In this document: positions 32,857 to 41,365 of the stretch, one piece after another
Layout: every line of letters begins with the position of its first letter
Numbering within the stretch: the stretch's first letter is position 1
Assembly: GCA_902799985.1 (NCBI GenBank)
Contig: CADCCR010000024.1
Coordinates: 1-41,365, forward strand
Length of the DNA stretch: 41,365 bases
Reading direction: 5' to 3'
DNA from: an uncultured Bacteroidales bacterium
GTDB lineage: Bacteria; Bacteroidota; Bacteroidia; Bacteroidales; Bacteroidaceae
Program-made: the position numbers and the translations under genes
The notes under the pieces: model-generated
Database searches by the model: none
What the model saw: only the letters and a program-made list of their open reading frames with translations
What the model was told of the DNA's origin: nothing

Positions 32857-32888
32857 CTTGCAACGTTCGCGGAAACATCGTAACTTTG
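32857..32888 (+). promoter_or_regulatory. Promoter of the GH3 gene (CTTG, 20 bp, TAACTTTG)
   Basis: The -7 box TAACTTTG (32881-32888) with CTTG (32857-32860) 20 bp upstream as a near -33 box; leader of about 50 nt to the ATG at 32944. Confidence 0.65.
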
Positions 32889-32943
32889 CAGAGGGATAAG
32901 AGCCACATTATACTTAAAGGACGAATACTACACACAATACACA

Positions 32944-35214
32944 ATGAAGAAACTCTGCTTACTGCTGGCCCTGCTGGGCTGCACGCTTTGCCTGGGGGCG
33001 ACGACGGACAAGAAGATGGACCGCTTCGTCAGCGCGCTGATGAAGAAGATGACGCTTCGCGAGAAGATTGGGCAGCTGAACCTGCAACCTGCGGGCAACA
33101 TCACCACCGGCGGTGCGATGGACACCGAGGTGGGCTCGCTGGTGATGAACGGCGACCTGGGCGCCATCCTCAACCAGACGGGCAAGGACGAGATACGCGC
33201 CATACAGGAGGTGGCCGTGAAGCGGAGCCGTCTGGGCATCCCCCTGCTGGTGGGGCTCGACGTGATACACGGCTACCGCACCATCCTGCCCATCCCGCTG
33301 GCTCAGGCCTGCTCGTGGGACATTCCCGCCATTGAGGGCGGTGCACGCATCGCTGCCGAGGAGTGCTCGTCGGACGGCATCTCGTGGACCTACAGCCCGA
33401 TGGTGGACATTGCGCTCGACGCGCGCTGGGGCCGCATCATGGAGGGCAGCGGCGAGGACCCCTACTTGGGCAGCCTCATCGCAGCTGCTCTTGTGCGCGG
33501 CTATCAGGGCGACTTCAAGGAGAAGCACAACATCATGGCCTGCCTGAAGCACTACGCCCTCTACGGCGCTGCCGAGGCCGGTCGCGACTACAATACGGTG
33601 GACATGAGCCGCTGGCGCATGTTCAACCAGTACATGCCGCCCTACGAGGCTGCCGTGCGGGCAGGCGTGGGAAGCGTGATGACCAGCTTCAACATCGTGG
33701 ACGGACAGCATGCCACGGCCAATCCCTGGCTCCTCGACGAGGTGCTCCGCCGCAAGTGGGGCTTCGAGGGCTTCGTGGTGACCGACTACGCCAGCATCAC
33801 CGAGATGACGAGCTGGGGCTTCGGGTCGCAGAAGGAGAACGGCATACAAGCCCTGAAGGCAGGCACCGATATGGACATGTGCGCCCAGGCCTTCCTGCAT
33901 CACTGCGAGGCGGCCGTCAGCGAAGGGCTCCTCAAGGTGCAGGACATCGACCGCGCTTGCCGTCGGGTGCTGGAGGCTAAGTACAAGCTCGGCCTCTTCG
34001 AGGACCCCTACAAGCACTGCGACATGAGCGACGAGGAGCAGGCCCGTCACATCTTCACTCCGGAGCATCGCCGTGCTGCACGCGACCTGGCTGCCGAGAC
34101 CTTCGTCCTACTGAAGAACGACGGCGGCATCCTGCCCCTGAAGAAGCAGGGCAAGGTGGCCCTCATCGGCCCCAATGCCGACACGACCGACGGTCTGCTG
34201 GGCTCCTGGTGCGTGGTGCGTCCCCAGCGCGACGCCTATCCCTCGCTGCTGAGTGCCATGCGCGAATACCTGCAGGGAAAGGCCGAGGTGCTCTATGCCC
34301 AGGGCTGTAACCTGACCAACGACGAGCGTCAGGACAAGGCAGGCATGGCGAATGCGCCCTACAGGACAGTGCCCCGCGTGGACAGCCGACAGGCTCTGAC
34401 CGAGGCCCTGAAGGTGGCAGCCGATGCCGACGTCATCGTCTTTGCCGGCGGCGAAGGTGCGGAGTGGAGCGGCGAGAGCCACAGCCGTGCCGACCTGAGC
34501 CTGTCCGACTGCCAGAAGCGACTGCTCTCTGCCCTGCAATCGCTCGGCAAACCACTGGTGGTGCTCAACTTCTCGGGCCGCCCCACCGAAATGGGTTGGC
34601 TGAAGCAGAATGTTCCTGTCCTGATGAACGTATGGTTCGGCGGCACGGAGACTGGTCCGGCGCTGTGCGACGTATTGTTCGGCGACAAGGCTCCCAGCGG
34701 TCACCTCACCGTCAGCCTGCCGCAGGTCACCGGTCAGGAACCGCTCTACTACAACCACCTCAACACGGGCCGACCCGTCCGCGACGACGACGACACCTTC
34801 CGCCAGTACCAGGGCAATTACTTCGAGGTGAGCAACGGTCCGGCCTTCCCCTTCGGCTACGGACTCTCGTACACCACGTTCAGCTACGGCGAGATGCAGG
34901 TGGCACAGGACGGCCGCAACGTGACAGCCACCGTCAGCGTCACTAACACGGGCGACCGCGAGGCAGCGGAAGTGGTGCAATGCTACATCCACGACGTGGC
35001 CTGCCGCTACGCCCGTCCGGTGAAGGAGCTGAAGGGCTTCGAACGCATCACTCTGCGCCCGGGCCAGACACAGACGGTGAGCATACGCCTGACGGAACGG
35101 GAACTCAGCTCGTACGACGCCGAGGGCAACCTCTTCTTCGAGGCCGGTGCCTTCGACATCATGATGGGCGGCAACAGCCGCGATGTGCAAACGAAAAGGA
35201 TTGAAATGAAATGA
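32944..35214 (+). CDS. bglX: Secreted GH3 beta-glucosidase (BglX-like)
   Basis: 756 residues with a signal peptide (MKKLCLLLALLGCTLCLGA). N-terminal GH3 barrel (~25-350): MTLREKIGQLN, GLDVIHGYRT, SPMVDIALDARWGR, CLKHYALYG, nucleophile Asp281 in GFVVTDYASI. C-terminal GH3 domain (~380-620): AETFVLLKNDGGILPL, ALIGPNAD, GGEGAEWSGESHSRADL (acid/base region), LVVLNFSGRP, NVWFGGTETGPA. A fibronectin-III-like domain follows (FPFGYGLSYTTFSY to the end). It releases terminal beta-linked glucose or xylose from oligosaccharides in the periplasm. Its stop overlaps the xth start (ATGA). Confidence 0.95.
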   Translation: MKKLCLLLALLGCTLCLGATTDKKMDRFVSALMKKMTLREKIGQLNLQPAGNITTGGAMDTEVGSLVMNGDLGAILNQTGKDEIRAIQEVAVKRSRLGIPLLVGLDVIHGYRTILPIPLAQACSWDIPAIEGGARIAAEECSSDGISWTYSPMVDIALDARWGRIMEGSGEDPYLGSLIAAALVRGYQGDFKEKHNIMACLKHYALYGAAEAGRDYNTVDMSRWRMFNQYMPPYEAAVRAGVGSVMTSFNIVDGQHATANPWLLDEVLRRKWGFEGFVVTDYASITEMTSWGFGSQKENGIQALKAGTDMDMCAQAFLHHCEAAVSEGLLKVQDIDRACRRVLEAKYKLGLFEDPYKHCDMSDEEQARHIFTPEHRRAARDLAAETFVLLKNDGGILPLKKQGKVALIGPNADTTDGLLGSWCVVRPQRDAYPSLLSAMREYLQGKAEVLYAQGCNLTNDERQDKAGMANAPYRTVPRVDSRQALTEALKVAADADVIVFAGGEGAEWSGESHSRADLSLSDCQKRLLSALQSLGKPLVVLNFSGRPTEMGWLKQNVPVLMNVWFGGTETGPALCDVLFGDKAPSGHLTVSLPQVTGQEPLYYNHLNTGRPVRDDDDTFRQYQGNYFEVSNGPAFPFGYGLSYTTFSYGEMQVAQDGRNVTATVSVTNTGDREAAEVVQCYIHDVACRYARPVKELKGFERITLRPGQTQTVSIRLTERELSSYDAEGNLFFEAGAFDIMMGGNSRDVQTKRIEMK

Positions 35215-35969
35215 AGTACGTCAGTTGGAACGTCAACGGCCTGCGGGCCGTGGTGAGCAAGAACTTCAGCGAGGCCTTCGCCGCGCTCGATGCCGACTTT
35301 GTGTGCCTGCAGGAGACGAAGTTGCAGGCCGGACAGCTCGACCTGAGCTTCCCGGGCTACCAGGCCTATTGGAACTATGCCGAGAAGAAAGGCTACTCGG
35401 GCACCGCTGTCTTCACGCGGCAGACGCCCGTGGCTGTGACCTACGGCATGGGCATCGCGGAGCACGACACCGAGGGACGCATCATCACGCTGGAGATGGC
35501 GGACCACTATCTGGTGTGCGTCTACACGCCGAACAGCCAGGACGGACTGCGCCGACTGGACTACCGCATGCAGTGGGAGGACGACTTCCGCGCGTATCTC
35601 CTCGCGTTGGACAGGCAGAAACCCGTCATCGTGTGCGGCGACATGAACGTGGCACACCAGGAGATTGACCTGAAGAATCCGAAGACGAACCACATGAATG
35701 CGGGCTTCACCGACGAGGAACGCGAGAAGATGACCACGTTGCTGGGCAGCGGCTTCGTGGACACGTTCCGCCACCTGCACCCCGATGCCCGAGACCGCTA
35801 CAGCTGGTGGAGCTACCGCTTCCATGCCCGCGAGAAGAACGTGGGCTGGCGCATCGACTACTTCCTCGTATCGGAACGCCTGGCCCCAAGCATCCAGGCG
35901 GCCGACATTCACGACGACATCATGGGCAGCGACCACTGTCCCGTGTCGCTTCTTTTAAGTGAAAAGTGA
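35211..35969 (+). CDS. xth: Exodeoxyribonuclease III (AP endonuclease)
   Basis: 252 residues of the exonuclease-endonuclease-phosphatase fold: SWNVNGLRA, CLQETKLQ (metal Glu), YTPNSQDGL, VCGDMNVAH (catalytic Asp/Asn), WWSYRFHAREKNVGWRIDYFL and the final GSDHCPVSL with the catalytic His. It acts at abasic sites and 3' ends in base-excision repair. The start overlaps the GH3 stop, so the two are co-transcribed. The last codons (SEK) and stop lie in a 7-bp array (aagtgaa), so the original C-terminus may have been slightly altered. Confidence 0.94.
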   Translation: MKYVSWNVNGLRAVVSKNFSEAFAALDADFVCLQETKLQAGQLDLSFPGYQAYWNYAEKKGYSGTAVFTRQTPVAVTYGMGIAEHDTEGRIITLEMADHYLVCVYTPNSQDGLRRLDYRMQWEDDFRAYLLALDRQKPVIVCGDMNVAHQEIDLKNPKTNHMNAGFTDEEREKMTTLLGSGFVDTFRHLHPDARDRYSWWSYRFHAREKNVGWRIDYFLVSERLAPSIQAADIHDDIMGSDHCPVSLLLSEK

Positions 35970-36172
35970 AAAGTGAAAAGTGAAAAATAATAATTAGATA
36001 GAGGGAGATAGAGGAAGATAGAGGAGATGAGGAGATAGAGGAAGTTAGAAGAAGATAGAGGAAGTTAGAAGAAGATAGAAGAAGATAGAAGAAGATAGAA
36101 GACAATACATTGAAACCGCGCCTTGTTTCTACAAGAAATGATTAAATGGTAAATGATTAAATAGTAAATGTG
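35957..36172. repeat. Three successive short-period arrays between xth and the flippase gene
   Basis: 7-bp aagtgaa x4 (35957-35984, carrying the xth stop); 10-bp agatagagga/agatagaaga/agttagaaga, ten units (35996-36102, one 7-bp slip at 36026); and a 7/8-bp atgattaa/atagtaa array (36137-36172) ending next to the flippase ATG. Confidence 0.8.
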
Positions 36173-36174
36173 AG

Positions 36175-37593
36175 ATGGCAAACCTGAAAGGACTGGCCAA
36201 GGACACGGCTATCTACGGACTCTCGAGCATCGTGGGGCGCTTCCTCAACTATATGCTCGTACCGCTCTACACGCACTACATGCCCAAGGCTTCGGGCGAC
36301 TATGGCGTGAACACAAATATGTATGCCTACACGGCTCTGGTGCTCGTCATCCTGACGTTCGGCATGGAGACAACCCTGTTCCGCTTTGCCAACGACGAGC
36401 ACGAGGAGCCCGACACGGTCTTCTCCACCGGCTTTGCCATCATCGGGAGCCTCACGGCTCTCTTCCTCCTGCTCATCTTCGGCTTCATCACTCCCATTGC
36501 CGACTACACCGGCTACGCCGAACATCCCGAGTACTTGCTGATAATGGCCTCGGTGGTCTCGCTGGATGCTCTGCAGGCGCTGCCCTTCAGCTACCTGCGT
36601 TTCCAGCACCGCGCCATACGGTTCGCCTCGCTCAAGCTGCTGTTCATCGTGCTCAACATCACGCTCAACGTTGTCTTCTTCGTCCTGCTCGGCAAGACGG
36701 CCGTGTTCTACGTATTCTTCATCAACCTGCTTTGCACAGGCTTCATCACCTTCTACTTCCTGCCCGACCTGTTCCGGATTCGCTGGCACGTGGACGGGCG
36801 CCTCTTGCGGCGCATGGTCTCCTACTCGTGGCCGATACTCCTGCTGGGCGTGATGGGCATCCTGAACCAAGTGGCCGACAAGATTATCTTCCCGAAGGTC
36901 TATCCCGACAAGGCTCAGGCCAACGTGGAACTGGGCGTGTACGGCAGCTGTGCAAAGGTGGCGATGATTATGGCCATGATAACGCAGGCCTTCCGCTACG
37001 CCTACGAACCCATCGTCTTTGCCAAGGCGAAGGATGCCGACAAGAAGGAATATTATGCCCTGGGCATGAAGTACTTCGTCATCTTCACCCTGCTGGCTTT
37101 CCTCTGCGTGATGGGCTGGCTGCCACTGCTCCGCTATATGATTGGCTCCGATTACTGGGAGGGACTGTACGTCATACCCATCGTCATGGTGGCGGAAATC
37201 ATGATGGGCATCTACTTCAACCTCTCGTTCTGGTACAAGCTGACGGACAGGACGGCCTATGGTGCCGTGTTCTCCCTGGCCGGTTGCATCGTGCTGCTTG
37301 CCGTCAACATCTGGGGCATCCCGCACTACAGCTACATGGCTTGTGCATGGGGCGGCGTGGCAGGCTACGGCACGGCGATGCTGCTGAGCTACTTCGTCGG
37401 ACAGCGCATCTATCCCATCCCCTACCCCATTCGGTCGATGGCAGCGTATACGGTTCTCACCGCCGCTTTCTACTACGCGATAACCTGCATCCCAGCCGAC
37501 GCACCTGTGTGGCTGCACCTCGGCATCAGCACGGCACTCATCCTCATCCTCGCTGCCATCATCTACTGGAAGGAAATAAGAAAAGCCCCATAA
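36175..37593 (+). CDS. Polysaccharide (oligosaccharide) flippase, MATE/Wzx-like
   Basis: 472 residues with about 12-14 membrane segments throughout. The N-terminal LAKDTAIYGLSSIVGRFLNY and PLYTHYMPKASGDYGVNT are typical of the polysaccharide-exporter family (MurJ/Wzx superfamily), as is SWPILLLGVMGILNQVADK after the sixth helix. It would move lipid-linked oligosaccharide across the inner membrane. No glycosyltransferase neighbours are visible, so the substrate is unknown. The stop is inside a 9-bp array. Confidence 0.88.
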   Translation: MANLKGLAKDTAIYGLSSIVGRFLNYMLVPLYTHYMPKASGDYGVNTNMYAYTALVLVILTFGMETTLFRFANDEHEEPDTVFSTGFAIIGSLTALFLLLIFGFITPIADYTGYAEHPEYLLIMASVVSLDALQALPFSYLRFQHRAIRFASLKLLFIVLNITLNVVFFVLLGKTAVFYVFFINLLCTGFITFYFLPDLFRIRWHVDGRLLRRMVSYSWPILLLGVMGILNQVADKIIFPKVYPDKAQANVELGVYGSCAKVAMIMAMITQAFRYAYEPIVFAKAKDADKKEYYALGMKYFVIFTLLAFLCVMGWLPLLRYMIGSDYWEGLYVIPIVMVAEIMMGIYFNLSFWYKLTDRTAYGAVFSLAGCIVLLAVNIWGIPHYSYMACAWGGVAGYGTAMLLSYFVGQRIYPIPYPIRSMAAYTVLTAAFYYAITCIPADAPVWLHLGISTALILILAAIIYWKEIRKAP

Positions 37594-37632
37594 GGCCTAT
37601 AGAACTTATAGGACTCATGGAGCTTATCGGGT
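37588..37632. repeat. 9-bp-period array at the flippase 3' end
   Basis: Units ccataaggc, ctatagaac, ttataggac, tcatggagc, ttatcgggt are in exact phase. The first contains the flippase stop codon. Confidence 0.65.
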
Positions 37633-37647
37633 GGGGCCAATAGCCTC

Positions 37648-40170
37648 TTATTCTCCCATGATTATCTTGCGCAAGGCATCCATTATCTGGTCGCCCAGGC
37701 CAATGCTGTAGCCCTGACGGAACCAGACGACGCGGTTGAACGTGTCGCAGAGCAGGATGATGGGCAGTTCCTCGTTGCCGTGGGTGAGCTCCTGAATGTG
37801 CATGGCTTCGGCTGTCTCGGGGTCGGCAATGCCGAAGAGCACGTTGCTGGGCAGGTCGTCGAACTCGCGACGGTTGAAGTTGTCGTATTCCTCCTGGTTT
37901 TCAAACAGCATGAGGTAGCACTGCGACCACTGCGAGAAGTGGATGTTGGCTGCCTCGATGTCGTGCAAGAGGTGTGTGCTCGGCTCGTGTCCGCTGCGGA
38001 TGAGGGCGATGATGTAGAAGCCGCGGCCTGTGGTGTCGAGTATCTTCTTGTGCACGCCCTTTGCATTGGTGAAGTACTGCTCGCAGTCGAAGCTGCCGAT
38101 GACACGCAGACGGTCCTCGTCGACACGCAGGCGGAGGGGAAGAACGGAATTGGCGGTGAGGCTGTTTATCTCCACATGCGCCAGCACGCCGCCGTTGGCA
38201 AGACGCGTACCGCTCAGCAGCATGTACTGCCCGGCATCGACGTTCACGCCTTCGGCAAACGTGTCCTTCCACGTCGCACTCTCAGGAAACTCCTGCACCT
38301 GCGGACGTCCGTCAACGATGCGCGACAAGGCGAAATGCGTGTAGTACTGCGGATTCTCCTTCACAGCCTGGTCGGTGTAAGTGAGGCGAAGAGACCCCTC
38401 ACCCCCCTCGCTATGGGGGCAGGAGGCAAGGGGCAGAGGGCAAGAGAATTGATTGTTCAGGTTAGGGCTATTTGTACCCTCTTGCTCCTTGCCCCTTGCT
38501 CCTTGCCCCAAAATTTCAAGTCTGCCCGTCACTTCGTCGATGCGGGCAGGAATGCCGATGGCACGGGCTGCCGAGACGAGGAAGATGTCGCGGCTATGAG
38601 CGTCGCACGTCCGATGCCGGAGCACGCCGAGCGGACTCATGCAGAGATGCTGCGGGTTGCGCGTGTCGTCCACCGTGATGCTGTCCTTCACCCACTGCTG
38701 CAGCTGCTCAGCCGTCATGCCCTGGAAGTATTCGGCAAGGGCACCGCGGCAAGGCGTCAGACGCTCGTTGGCAACACGCGGACCGAGGACATACCTCAAG
38801 TCCTTCCCGCCTTCATTGGGAACGGGGGAGGCTGCCACATCCATCAGCACATCCATCGTGACGTCGCGCAAGTCCTTGCGGGAAAGCGTGGAGAGGACGT
38901 CGTCGGCAAGCTTCTTGCTGCCACAGCTCTTCTTGAAGGTGGCGATGGCCTGCCAGTTGGCGCGCGCCAAGGCTTCGTAGCTGTTGGGCTCGGCATCGGG
39001 GCAGAAGGCCTGCTTCATGTAGGCTGCCCGTATGCTGTCTTCCTCGGCAAGGCGCTTGCGATTCTTCTTAATCGACTCGACGCTGACATCCGGCTTGTTG
39101 TCCTTGCCGAGAGGCGGTATCAGGTCGAGGTCGAACGAAGCGGTGTAGGTGCTGTCCTTATCGAGGTAGAGGGTGACAAGGTTGTCGGTGCCGACACTCA
39201 CCTTGGTGAAGCCGAAGCGTCCGTCCTTGCTGGCCCAGACGATGAGGTCGCCCTTGCCGCAGGTCAGCGAAGACTGTCCCTTGGCATCGCTCTTCTTCGT
39301 GACAAGGGGATAGAACTCTGCATAGTTGTACAGGCGGTAGTCAACCGTGGCATCTTCCACGGGCAGACTGTCGGCACCGAGCACCGTCACCTTGACTGTA
39401 GCCACGTCGGCATAGTTCTTCGTGACGTTGATTTCGGTGTAGCAGGCATTGCGGCCCACCACTTCCTCCGGTCCGCCGTAGTCGCCGAACACCTTCGTGT
39501 GCATCAGCATGCCGCGGGCTGCAGGCTCGTTGAACCATCCGAGGTTGAGCACGGGCTCCGGCTCGCAAGCTCCGAGGAAGTACCATCGGCCGTCCACCCA
39601 AGCTTCCACCCAGGCATGATTGTCGTCGGTGTGGGCCCAACGTGGCGTGTAGACCTGACGGGCAGGAATGCCGATGGTGCGAAGCGCCGTGACGGTGAAG
39701 GTGCTCTCCTCGCCGCAACGCCCGATGGCGGAGCGAAGGGTGTTCATGGGCGACGAGGTGCGACTGTCGCTGGGCTGGTAGCTGACGTGCTCGTGGCACC
39801 AATGGTTCACCTCGAGCACGGCACTGTACATCGTCTTGCCCTTCACGCGTTCCTTCAACTCGTCGTAATAGACGATGCGGAAGGAGTCGAGGTCCTCGTT
39901 GTTGACACGCAGAGGCAGGACGAAGTGCCGCCACTCCCGACCGGGCACCTTCTCGCCCCACGGCATCTCGTGGCGGGCCTTCACAGCCACCTTGACGTTC
40001 GCCTCCCAGAACTCGCGGGAGTAGTCCACGCTGTCGGGCAAAGGCATGTTCTCGTACAGGAAGTCCAGCGCCTCCTGCTCTTCACGGCTGCTGCCGGTGC
40101 AGGCGGCCATAAAAACAAGGAGCCCCACAATGAGGGCTCCCTGCAATATCGTTTGTTTCTTACTCTGCAT
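37648..40170 (-). CDS. Transglutaminase-fold lipoprotein
   Basis: 840 residues from the ATG at 40170, which overlaps the end of the GH125 gene by 11 bp. A lipoprotein signal ends FMAAC (Cys24). The transglutaminase-like core has Cys152 (IGRCGEES) and His185 (DDNHAWVEAW), followed by GRWYFLGACEPEP. A beta-sandwich insert comes next (VTVLGADSLPVEDATVDYRL). A second, similar segment (CDAHSRDIFLVSAARAIGIP, ~residue 545) lies before the repeat insert, and a C-terminal thioredoxin-like part is possible (SNVLFGIADPE). Such proteins act as cysteine peptidases or structural proteins at the envelope; the substrate is unknown. An array and a palindrome (38393-38508) are read in frame at about residues 555-593. 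Confidence 0.85.
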   Translation of the reverse strand: MQSKKQTILQGALIVGLLVFMAACTGSSREEQEALDFLYENMPLPDSVDYSREFWEANVKVAVKARHEMPWGEKVPGREWRHFVLPLRVNNEDLDSFRIVYYDELKERVKGKTMYSAVLEVNHWCHEHVSYQPSDSRTSSPMNTLRSAIGRCGEESTFTVTALRTIGIPARQVYTPRWAHTDDNHAWVEAWVDGRWYFLGACEPEPVLNLGWFNEPAARGMLMHTKVFGDYGGPEEVVGRNACYTEINVTKNYADVATVKVTVLGADSLPVEDATVDYRLYNYAEFYPLVTKKSDAKGQSSLTCGKGDLIVWASKDGRFGFTKVSVGTDNLVTLYLDKDSTYTASFDLDLIPPLGKDNKPDVSVESIKKNRKRLAEEDSIRAAYMKQAFCPDAEPNSYEALARANWQAIATFKKSCGSKKLADDVLSTLSRKDLRDVTMDVLMDVAASPVPNEGGKDLRYVLGPRVANERLTPCRGALAEYFQGMTAEQLQQWVKDSITVDDTRNPQHLCMSPLGVLRHRTCDAHSRDIFLVSAARAIGIPARIDEVTGRLEILGQGARGKEQEGTNSPNLNNQFSCPLPLASCPHSEGGEGSLRLTYTDQAVKENPQYYTHFALSRIVDGRPQVQEFPESATWKDTFAEGVNVDAGQYMLLSGTRLANGGVLAHVEINSLTANSVLPLRLRVDEDRLRVIGSFDCEQYFTNAKGVHKKILDTTGRGFYIIALIRSGHEPSTHLLHDIEAANIHFSQWSQCYLMLFENQEEYDNFNRREFDDLPSNVLFGIADPETAEAMHIQELTHGNEELPIILLCDTFNRVVWFRQGYSIGLGDQIMDALRKIIMGE
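38393..38508. repeat. Palindromic element (copy D) and inverted 7-bp purine arrays in frame in the transglutaminase gene
   Basis: cccccctcgctatggggg (38402-38419) resembles the other palindromes. ggggcag/gaggcaa/ggggcag/agggcaa (38416-38443) faces cttgctc/cttgccc/cttgctc/cttgccc (38481-38508). The right arm encodes GQGARGKEQEG, much like the helicase insert at 11828-11875. Confidence 0.75.
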
Positions 40171-41365
40171 ACATATCAACAATTAGTTCGCCAAAGATGG
40201 TGTTGGCCCATGCAAACCAGCTGCGGGTGAAGTCCTCTGCGTTGTCCTTGTTGAAGGACTCGTGCATGAAGCCCTTGCCGCCGTCGGTCTTGAGGATTTG
40301 CTGCACGCACCATTCCTTCTCGGCACGGTCGTTGGTGGTGAAGGCCTTCATCACCAGGCTCATAGGCCAAGGCTTGTCGAGTCCGCAGTGCGGGCCACCG
40401 ATGCCTTCGCCAGCCTTGCCCTTGAAGAAGTAGGGGTTGTCCTCGCTCCAGACAAACTTACGTGTGTTCTGGTAGATGGGGTCGTCGATGTCAACATCGG
40501 TCAGATAGGGCAGACAAAGCAGGCTGGGCGCATTGCTGTCGTCCATGAGCAGATAGCTTCCGTAGCCGTCAACCTCGAAGGCATAGATGGGGCCGTACTT
40601 GGGATGTTCCACCACGGCATACTCCTTCAGAGCTGTCTCCACTTGGCTTGCCATCTGCTCGCATTCGCCGGCAAGCACCTTCTCCTTGTTCACGTCGCGA
40701 AGGATGGTTGCAGCCTTGCGCAGTACGCTCACAGCGAAGAAGTTCGAGGGCACGAGGTAGGGGAAGATGGTGCTGTCGTCGCTGGGACGGAAGGCACTGG
40801 CGATGAGGCCGCAAGGCTTGCCCGGATGACCGTAGCCGCTGTTGCTGCGGGTGTCGTGGAGTGCCTTAGTGTTGCGGCGGAAGTGGTAGTTGGTCTTGTA
40901 GCCGTTCCAGTTCTGCTGGTCGCGGAAGACGTCGAGTGTGGCACGAACCACCTTCAGCCAGTTCTCGTCGAAGATGCTGGTGTCGCCTGTCTTCTGCCAG
41001 TAGGCGTAGGCCAGGCGGAGGGGATAGCACAGGGAGTCAATCTCGTACTTGCGTTCGTGCAGCATCTTGTTCATCTTCGTCTCGTCGGTCTGCCACTCAC
41101 CATCCTTGGGCTTGATGTTGAAGGCATTGGCATAGGGGTCGATGAGGATGCAGGCGAACTGCCTACGGATGACGCCGCGGATGAGGTGGCGCAGCGGCTC
41201 GTCCTGGTTCACATAGCGCAGATAAGGCCACACCTGAGCGGCACTGTCGCGCAGCCACATGGCTTCGATGTCGCCGGTGATGACGAAGGTGTCGTCGTCG
41301 CCGCTCTCGTTGCTGTACCATACAGTCGTGTCGAGCGTATTGGGGAAGCAATTGACGAACATCCA
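40160..41365 (-). CDS. GH125 exo-alpha-1,6-mannosidase (5' partial)
   Basis: About 401 residues remain; the frame continues past the window edge, so start and signal peptide are not seen. GH125 landmarks: PNTLDTTVWY, ITGDIEAMWLRDSAAQVWPYL, RRQFACILIDPYANAF, YEIDSLCYPLRLAYAYW, SNSGYGHPGKPCGL, PSNFFAVSVLRK, DDSNAPSLLCLPYL, GGPHCGLDKPWPMSL and FTRSWFAWANTIFGELI. These metal-independent enzymes remove alpha-1,6-linked mannose from N-glycans or yeast mannan, a typical gut Bacteroidales trait. It overlaps the downstream transglutaminase-like lipoprotein gene, so the two are co-expressed. Confidence 0.94.
   Translation of the reverse strand, partial: WMFVNCFPNTLDTTVWYSNESGDDDTFVITGDIEAMWLRDSAAQVWPYLRYVNQDEPLRHLIRGVIRRQFACILIDPYANAFNIKPKDGEWQTDETKMNKMLHERKYEIDSLCYPLRLAYAYWQKTGDTSIFDENWLKVVRATLDVFRDQQNWNGYKTNYHFRRNTKALHDTRSNSGYGHPGKPCGLIASAFRPSDDSTIFPYLVPSNFFAVSVLRKAATILRDVNKEKVLAGECEQMASQVETALKEYAVVEHPKYGPIYAFEVDGYGSYLLMDDSNAPSLLCLPYLTDVDIDDPIYQNTRKFVWSEDNPYFFKGKAGEGIGGPHCGLDKPWPMSLVMKAFTTNDRAEKEWCVQQILKTDGGKGFMHESFNKDNAEDFTRSWFAWANTIFGELIVDMYAE

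Noticed and set aside
37780-40230. Very long open frame antisense to the transglutaminase-like gene; similar ones at 7866-9605 and 12794-14326
   Set aside because: Each lies fully opposite a gene with clear family motifs and has no recognisable domain. Codon bias of the real gene keeps the opposite frame open.

Overview
The window looks like a chromosomal segment of a Bacteroidales bacterium, most likely Prevotellaceae. Evidence: secreted proteins ending in the short sorting-type tail with core YNLAGQR and INGKK; an S46 dipeptidyl peptidase; sialidase, GH3, GH78-like and GH125 enzymes; promoters of the Bacteroidetes type (TAnnTTTG -7 box); and no strong Shine-Dalgarno sequences at most starts. 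No tRNA, rRNA, insertion sequence, phage gene or CRISPR array was seen.

Layout. 1-5122: 3' part of a large secreted sialidase, a 61-residue peptide gene and a hairpin. 5157-10393: a Tat-exported phosphoesterase, then on the minus strand a small secreted protein plus esterase, and a truncated patatin gene overlapping a GH78-like rhamnosidase gene. 10449-16561: DEAD-box RNA helicase, DPP7-type peptidase, and a broken pckA. 16611-18714: a long 22-bp-period array, an ECF sigma factor with a likely membrane partner, four palindromic hairpins. 18703-21180 (minus): argB, rsgA, frr. 21304-25580: a VTC-type polyphosphate polymerase gene (frameshifted), DUF4956, DUF2490, a small sorting-domain protein and a Cthe_2159-like beta-helix protein, closed by a long hairpin. 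25612-28791 (minus): rfbA, a Dabb protein, ccsA and a ResB-like cytochrome c assembly gene. 29403-32246: a second large secreted protein, a second small peptide gene and a terminator. 32944-37593: GH3 beta-glucosidase, exonuclease III, polysaccharide flippase. 37648-41365 (minus): a transglutaminase-fold lipoprotein behind a GH125 mannosidase that runs off the window.

Two themes stand out. First, both large secreted sorting-domain proteins are followed at once by a 58-61 residue ORF. The two small proteins share a YI-P-V-C start and an identical LWDNEW end, and each is followed by a hairpin, which suggests a secreted protein plus small peptide cassette. Second, the segment is full of short-period degenerate arrays (7, 8, 9, 10, 18 and 22 bp). 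Their units differ from locus to locus while the period is strictly kept. Many sit at gene ends, supply stop codons, extend C-termini or lie in frame inside proteins; several occur as inverted pairs around a spacer. Three genes are damaged: pckA and the VTC gene each appear to have a small internal out-of-frame deletion, and patatin has lost its N-terminus at one of the arrays.
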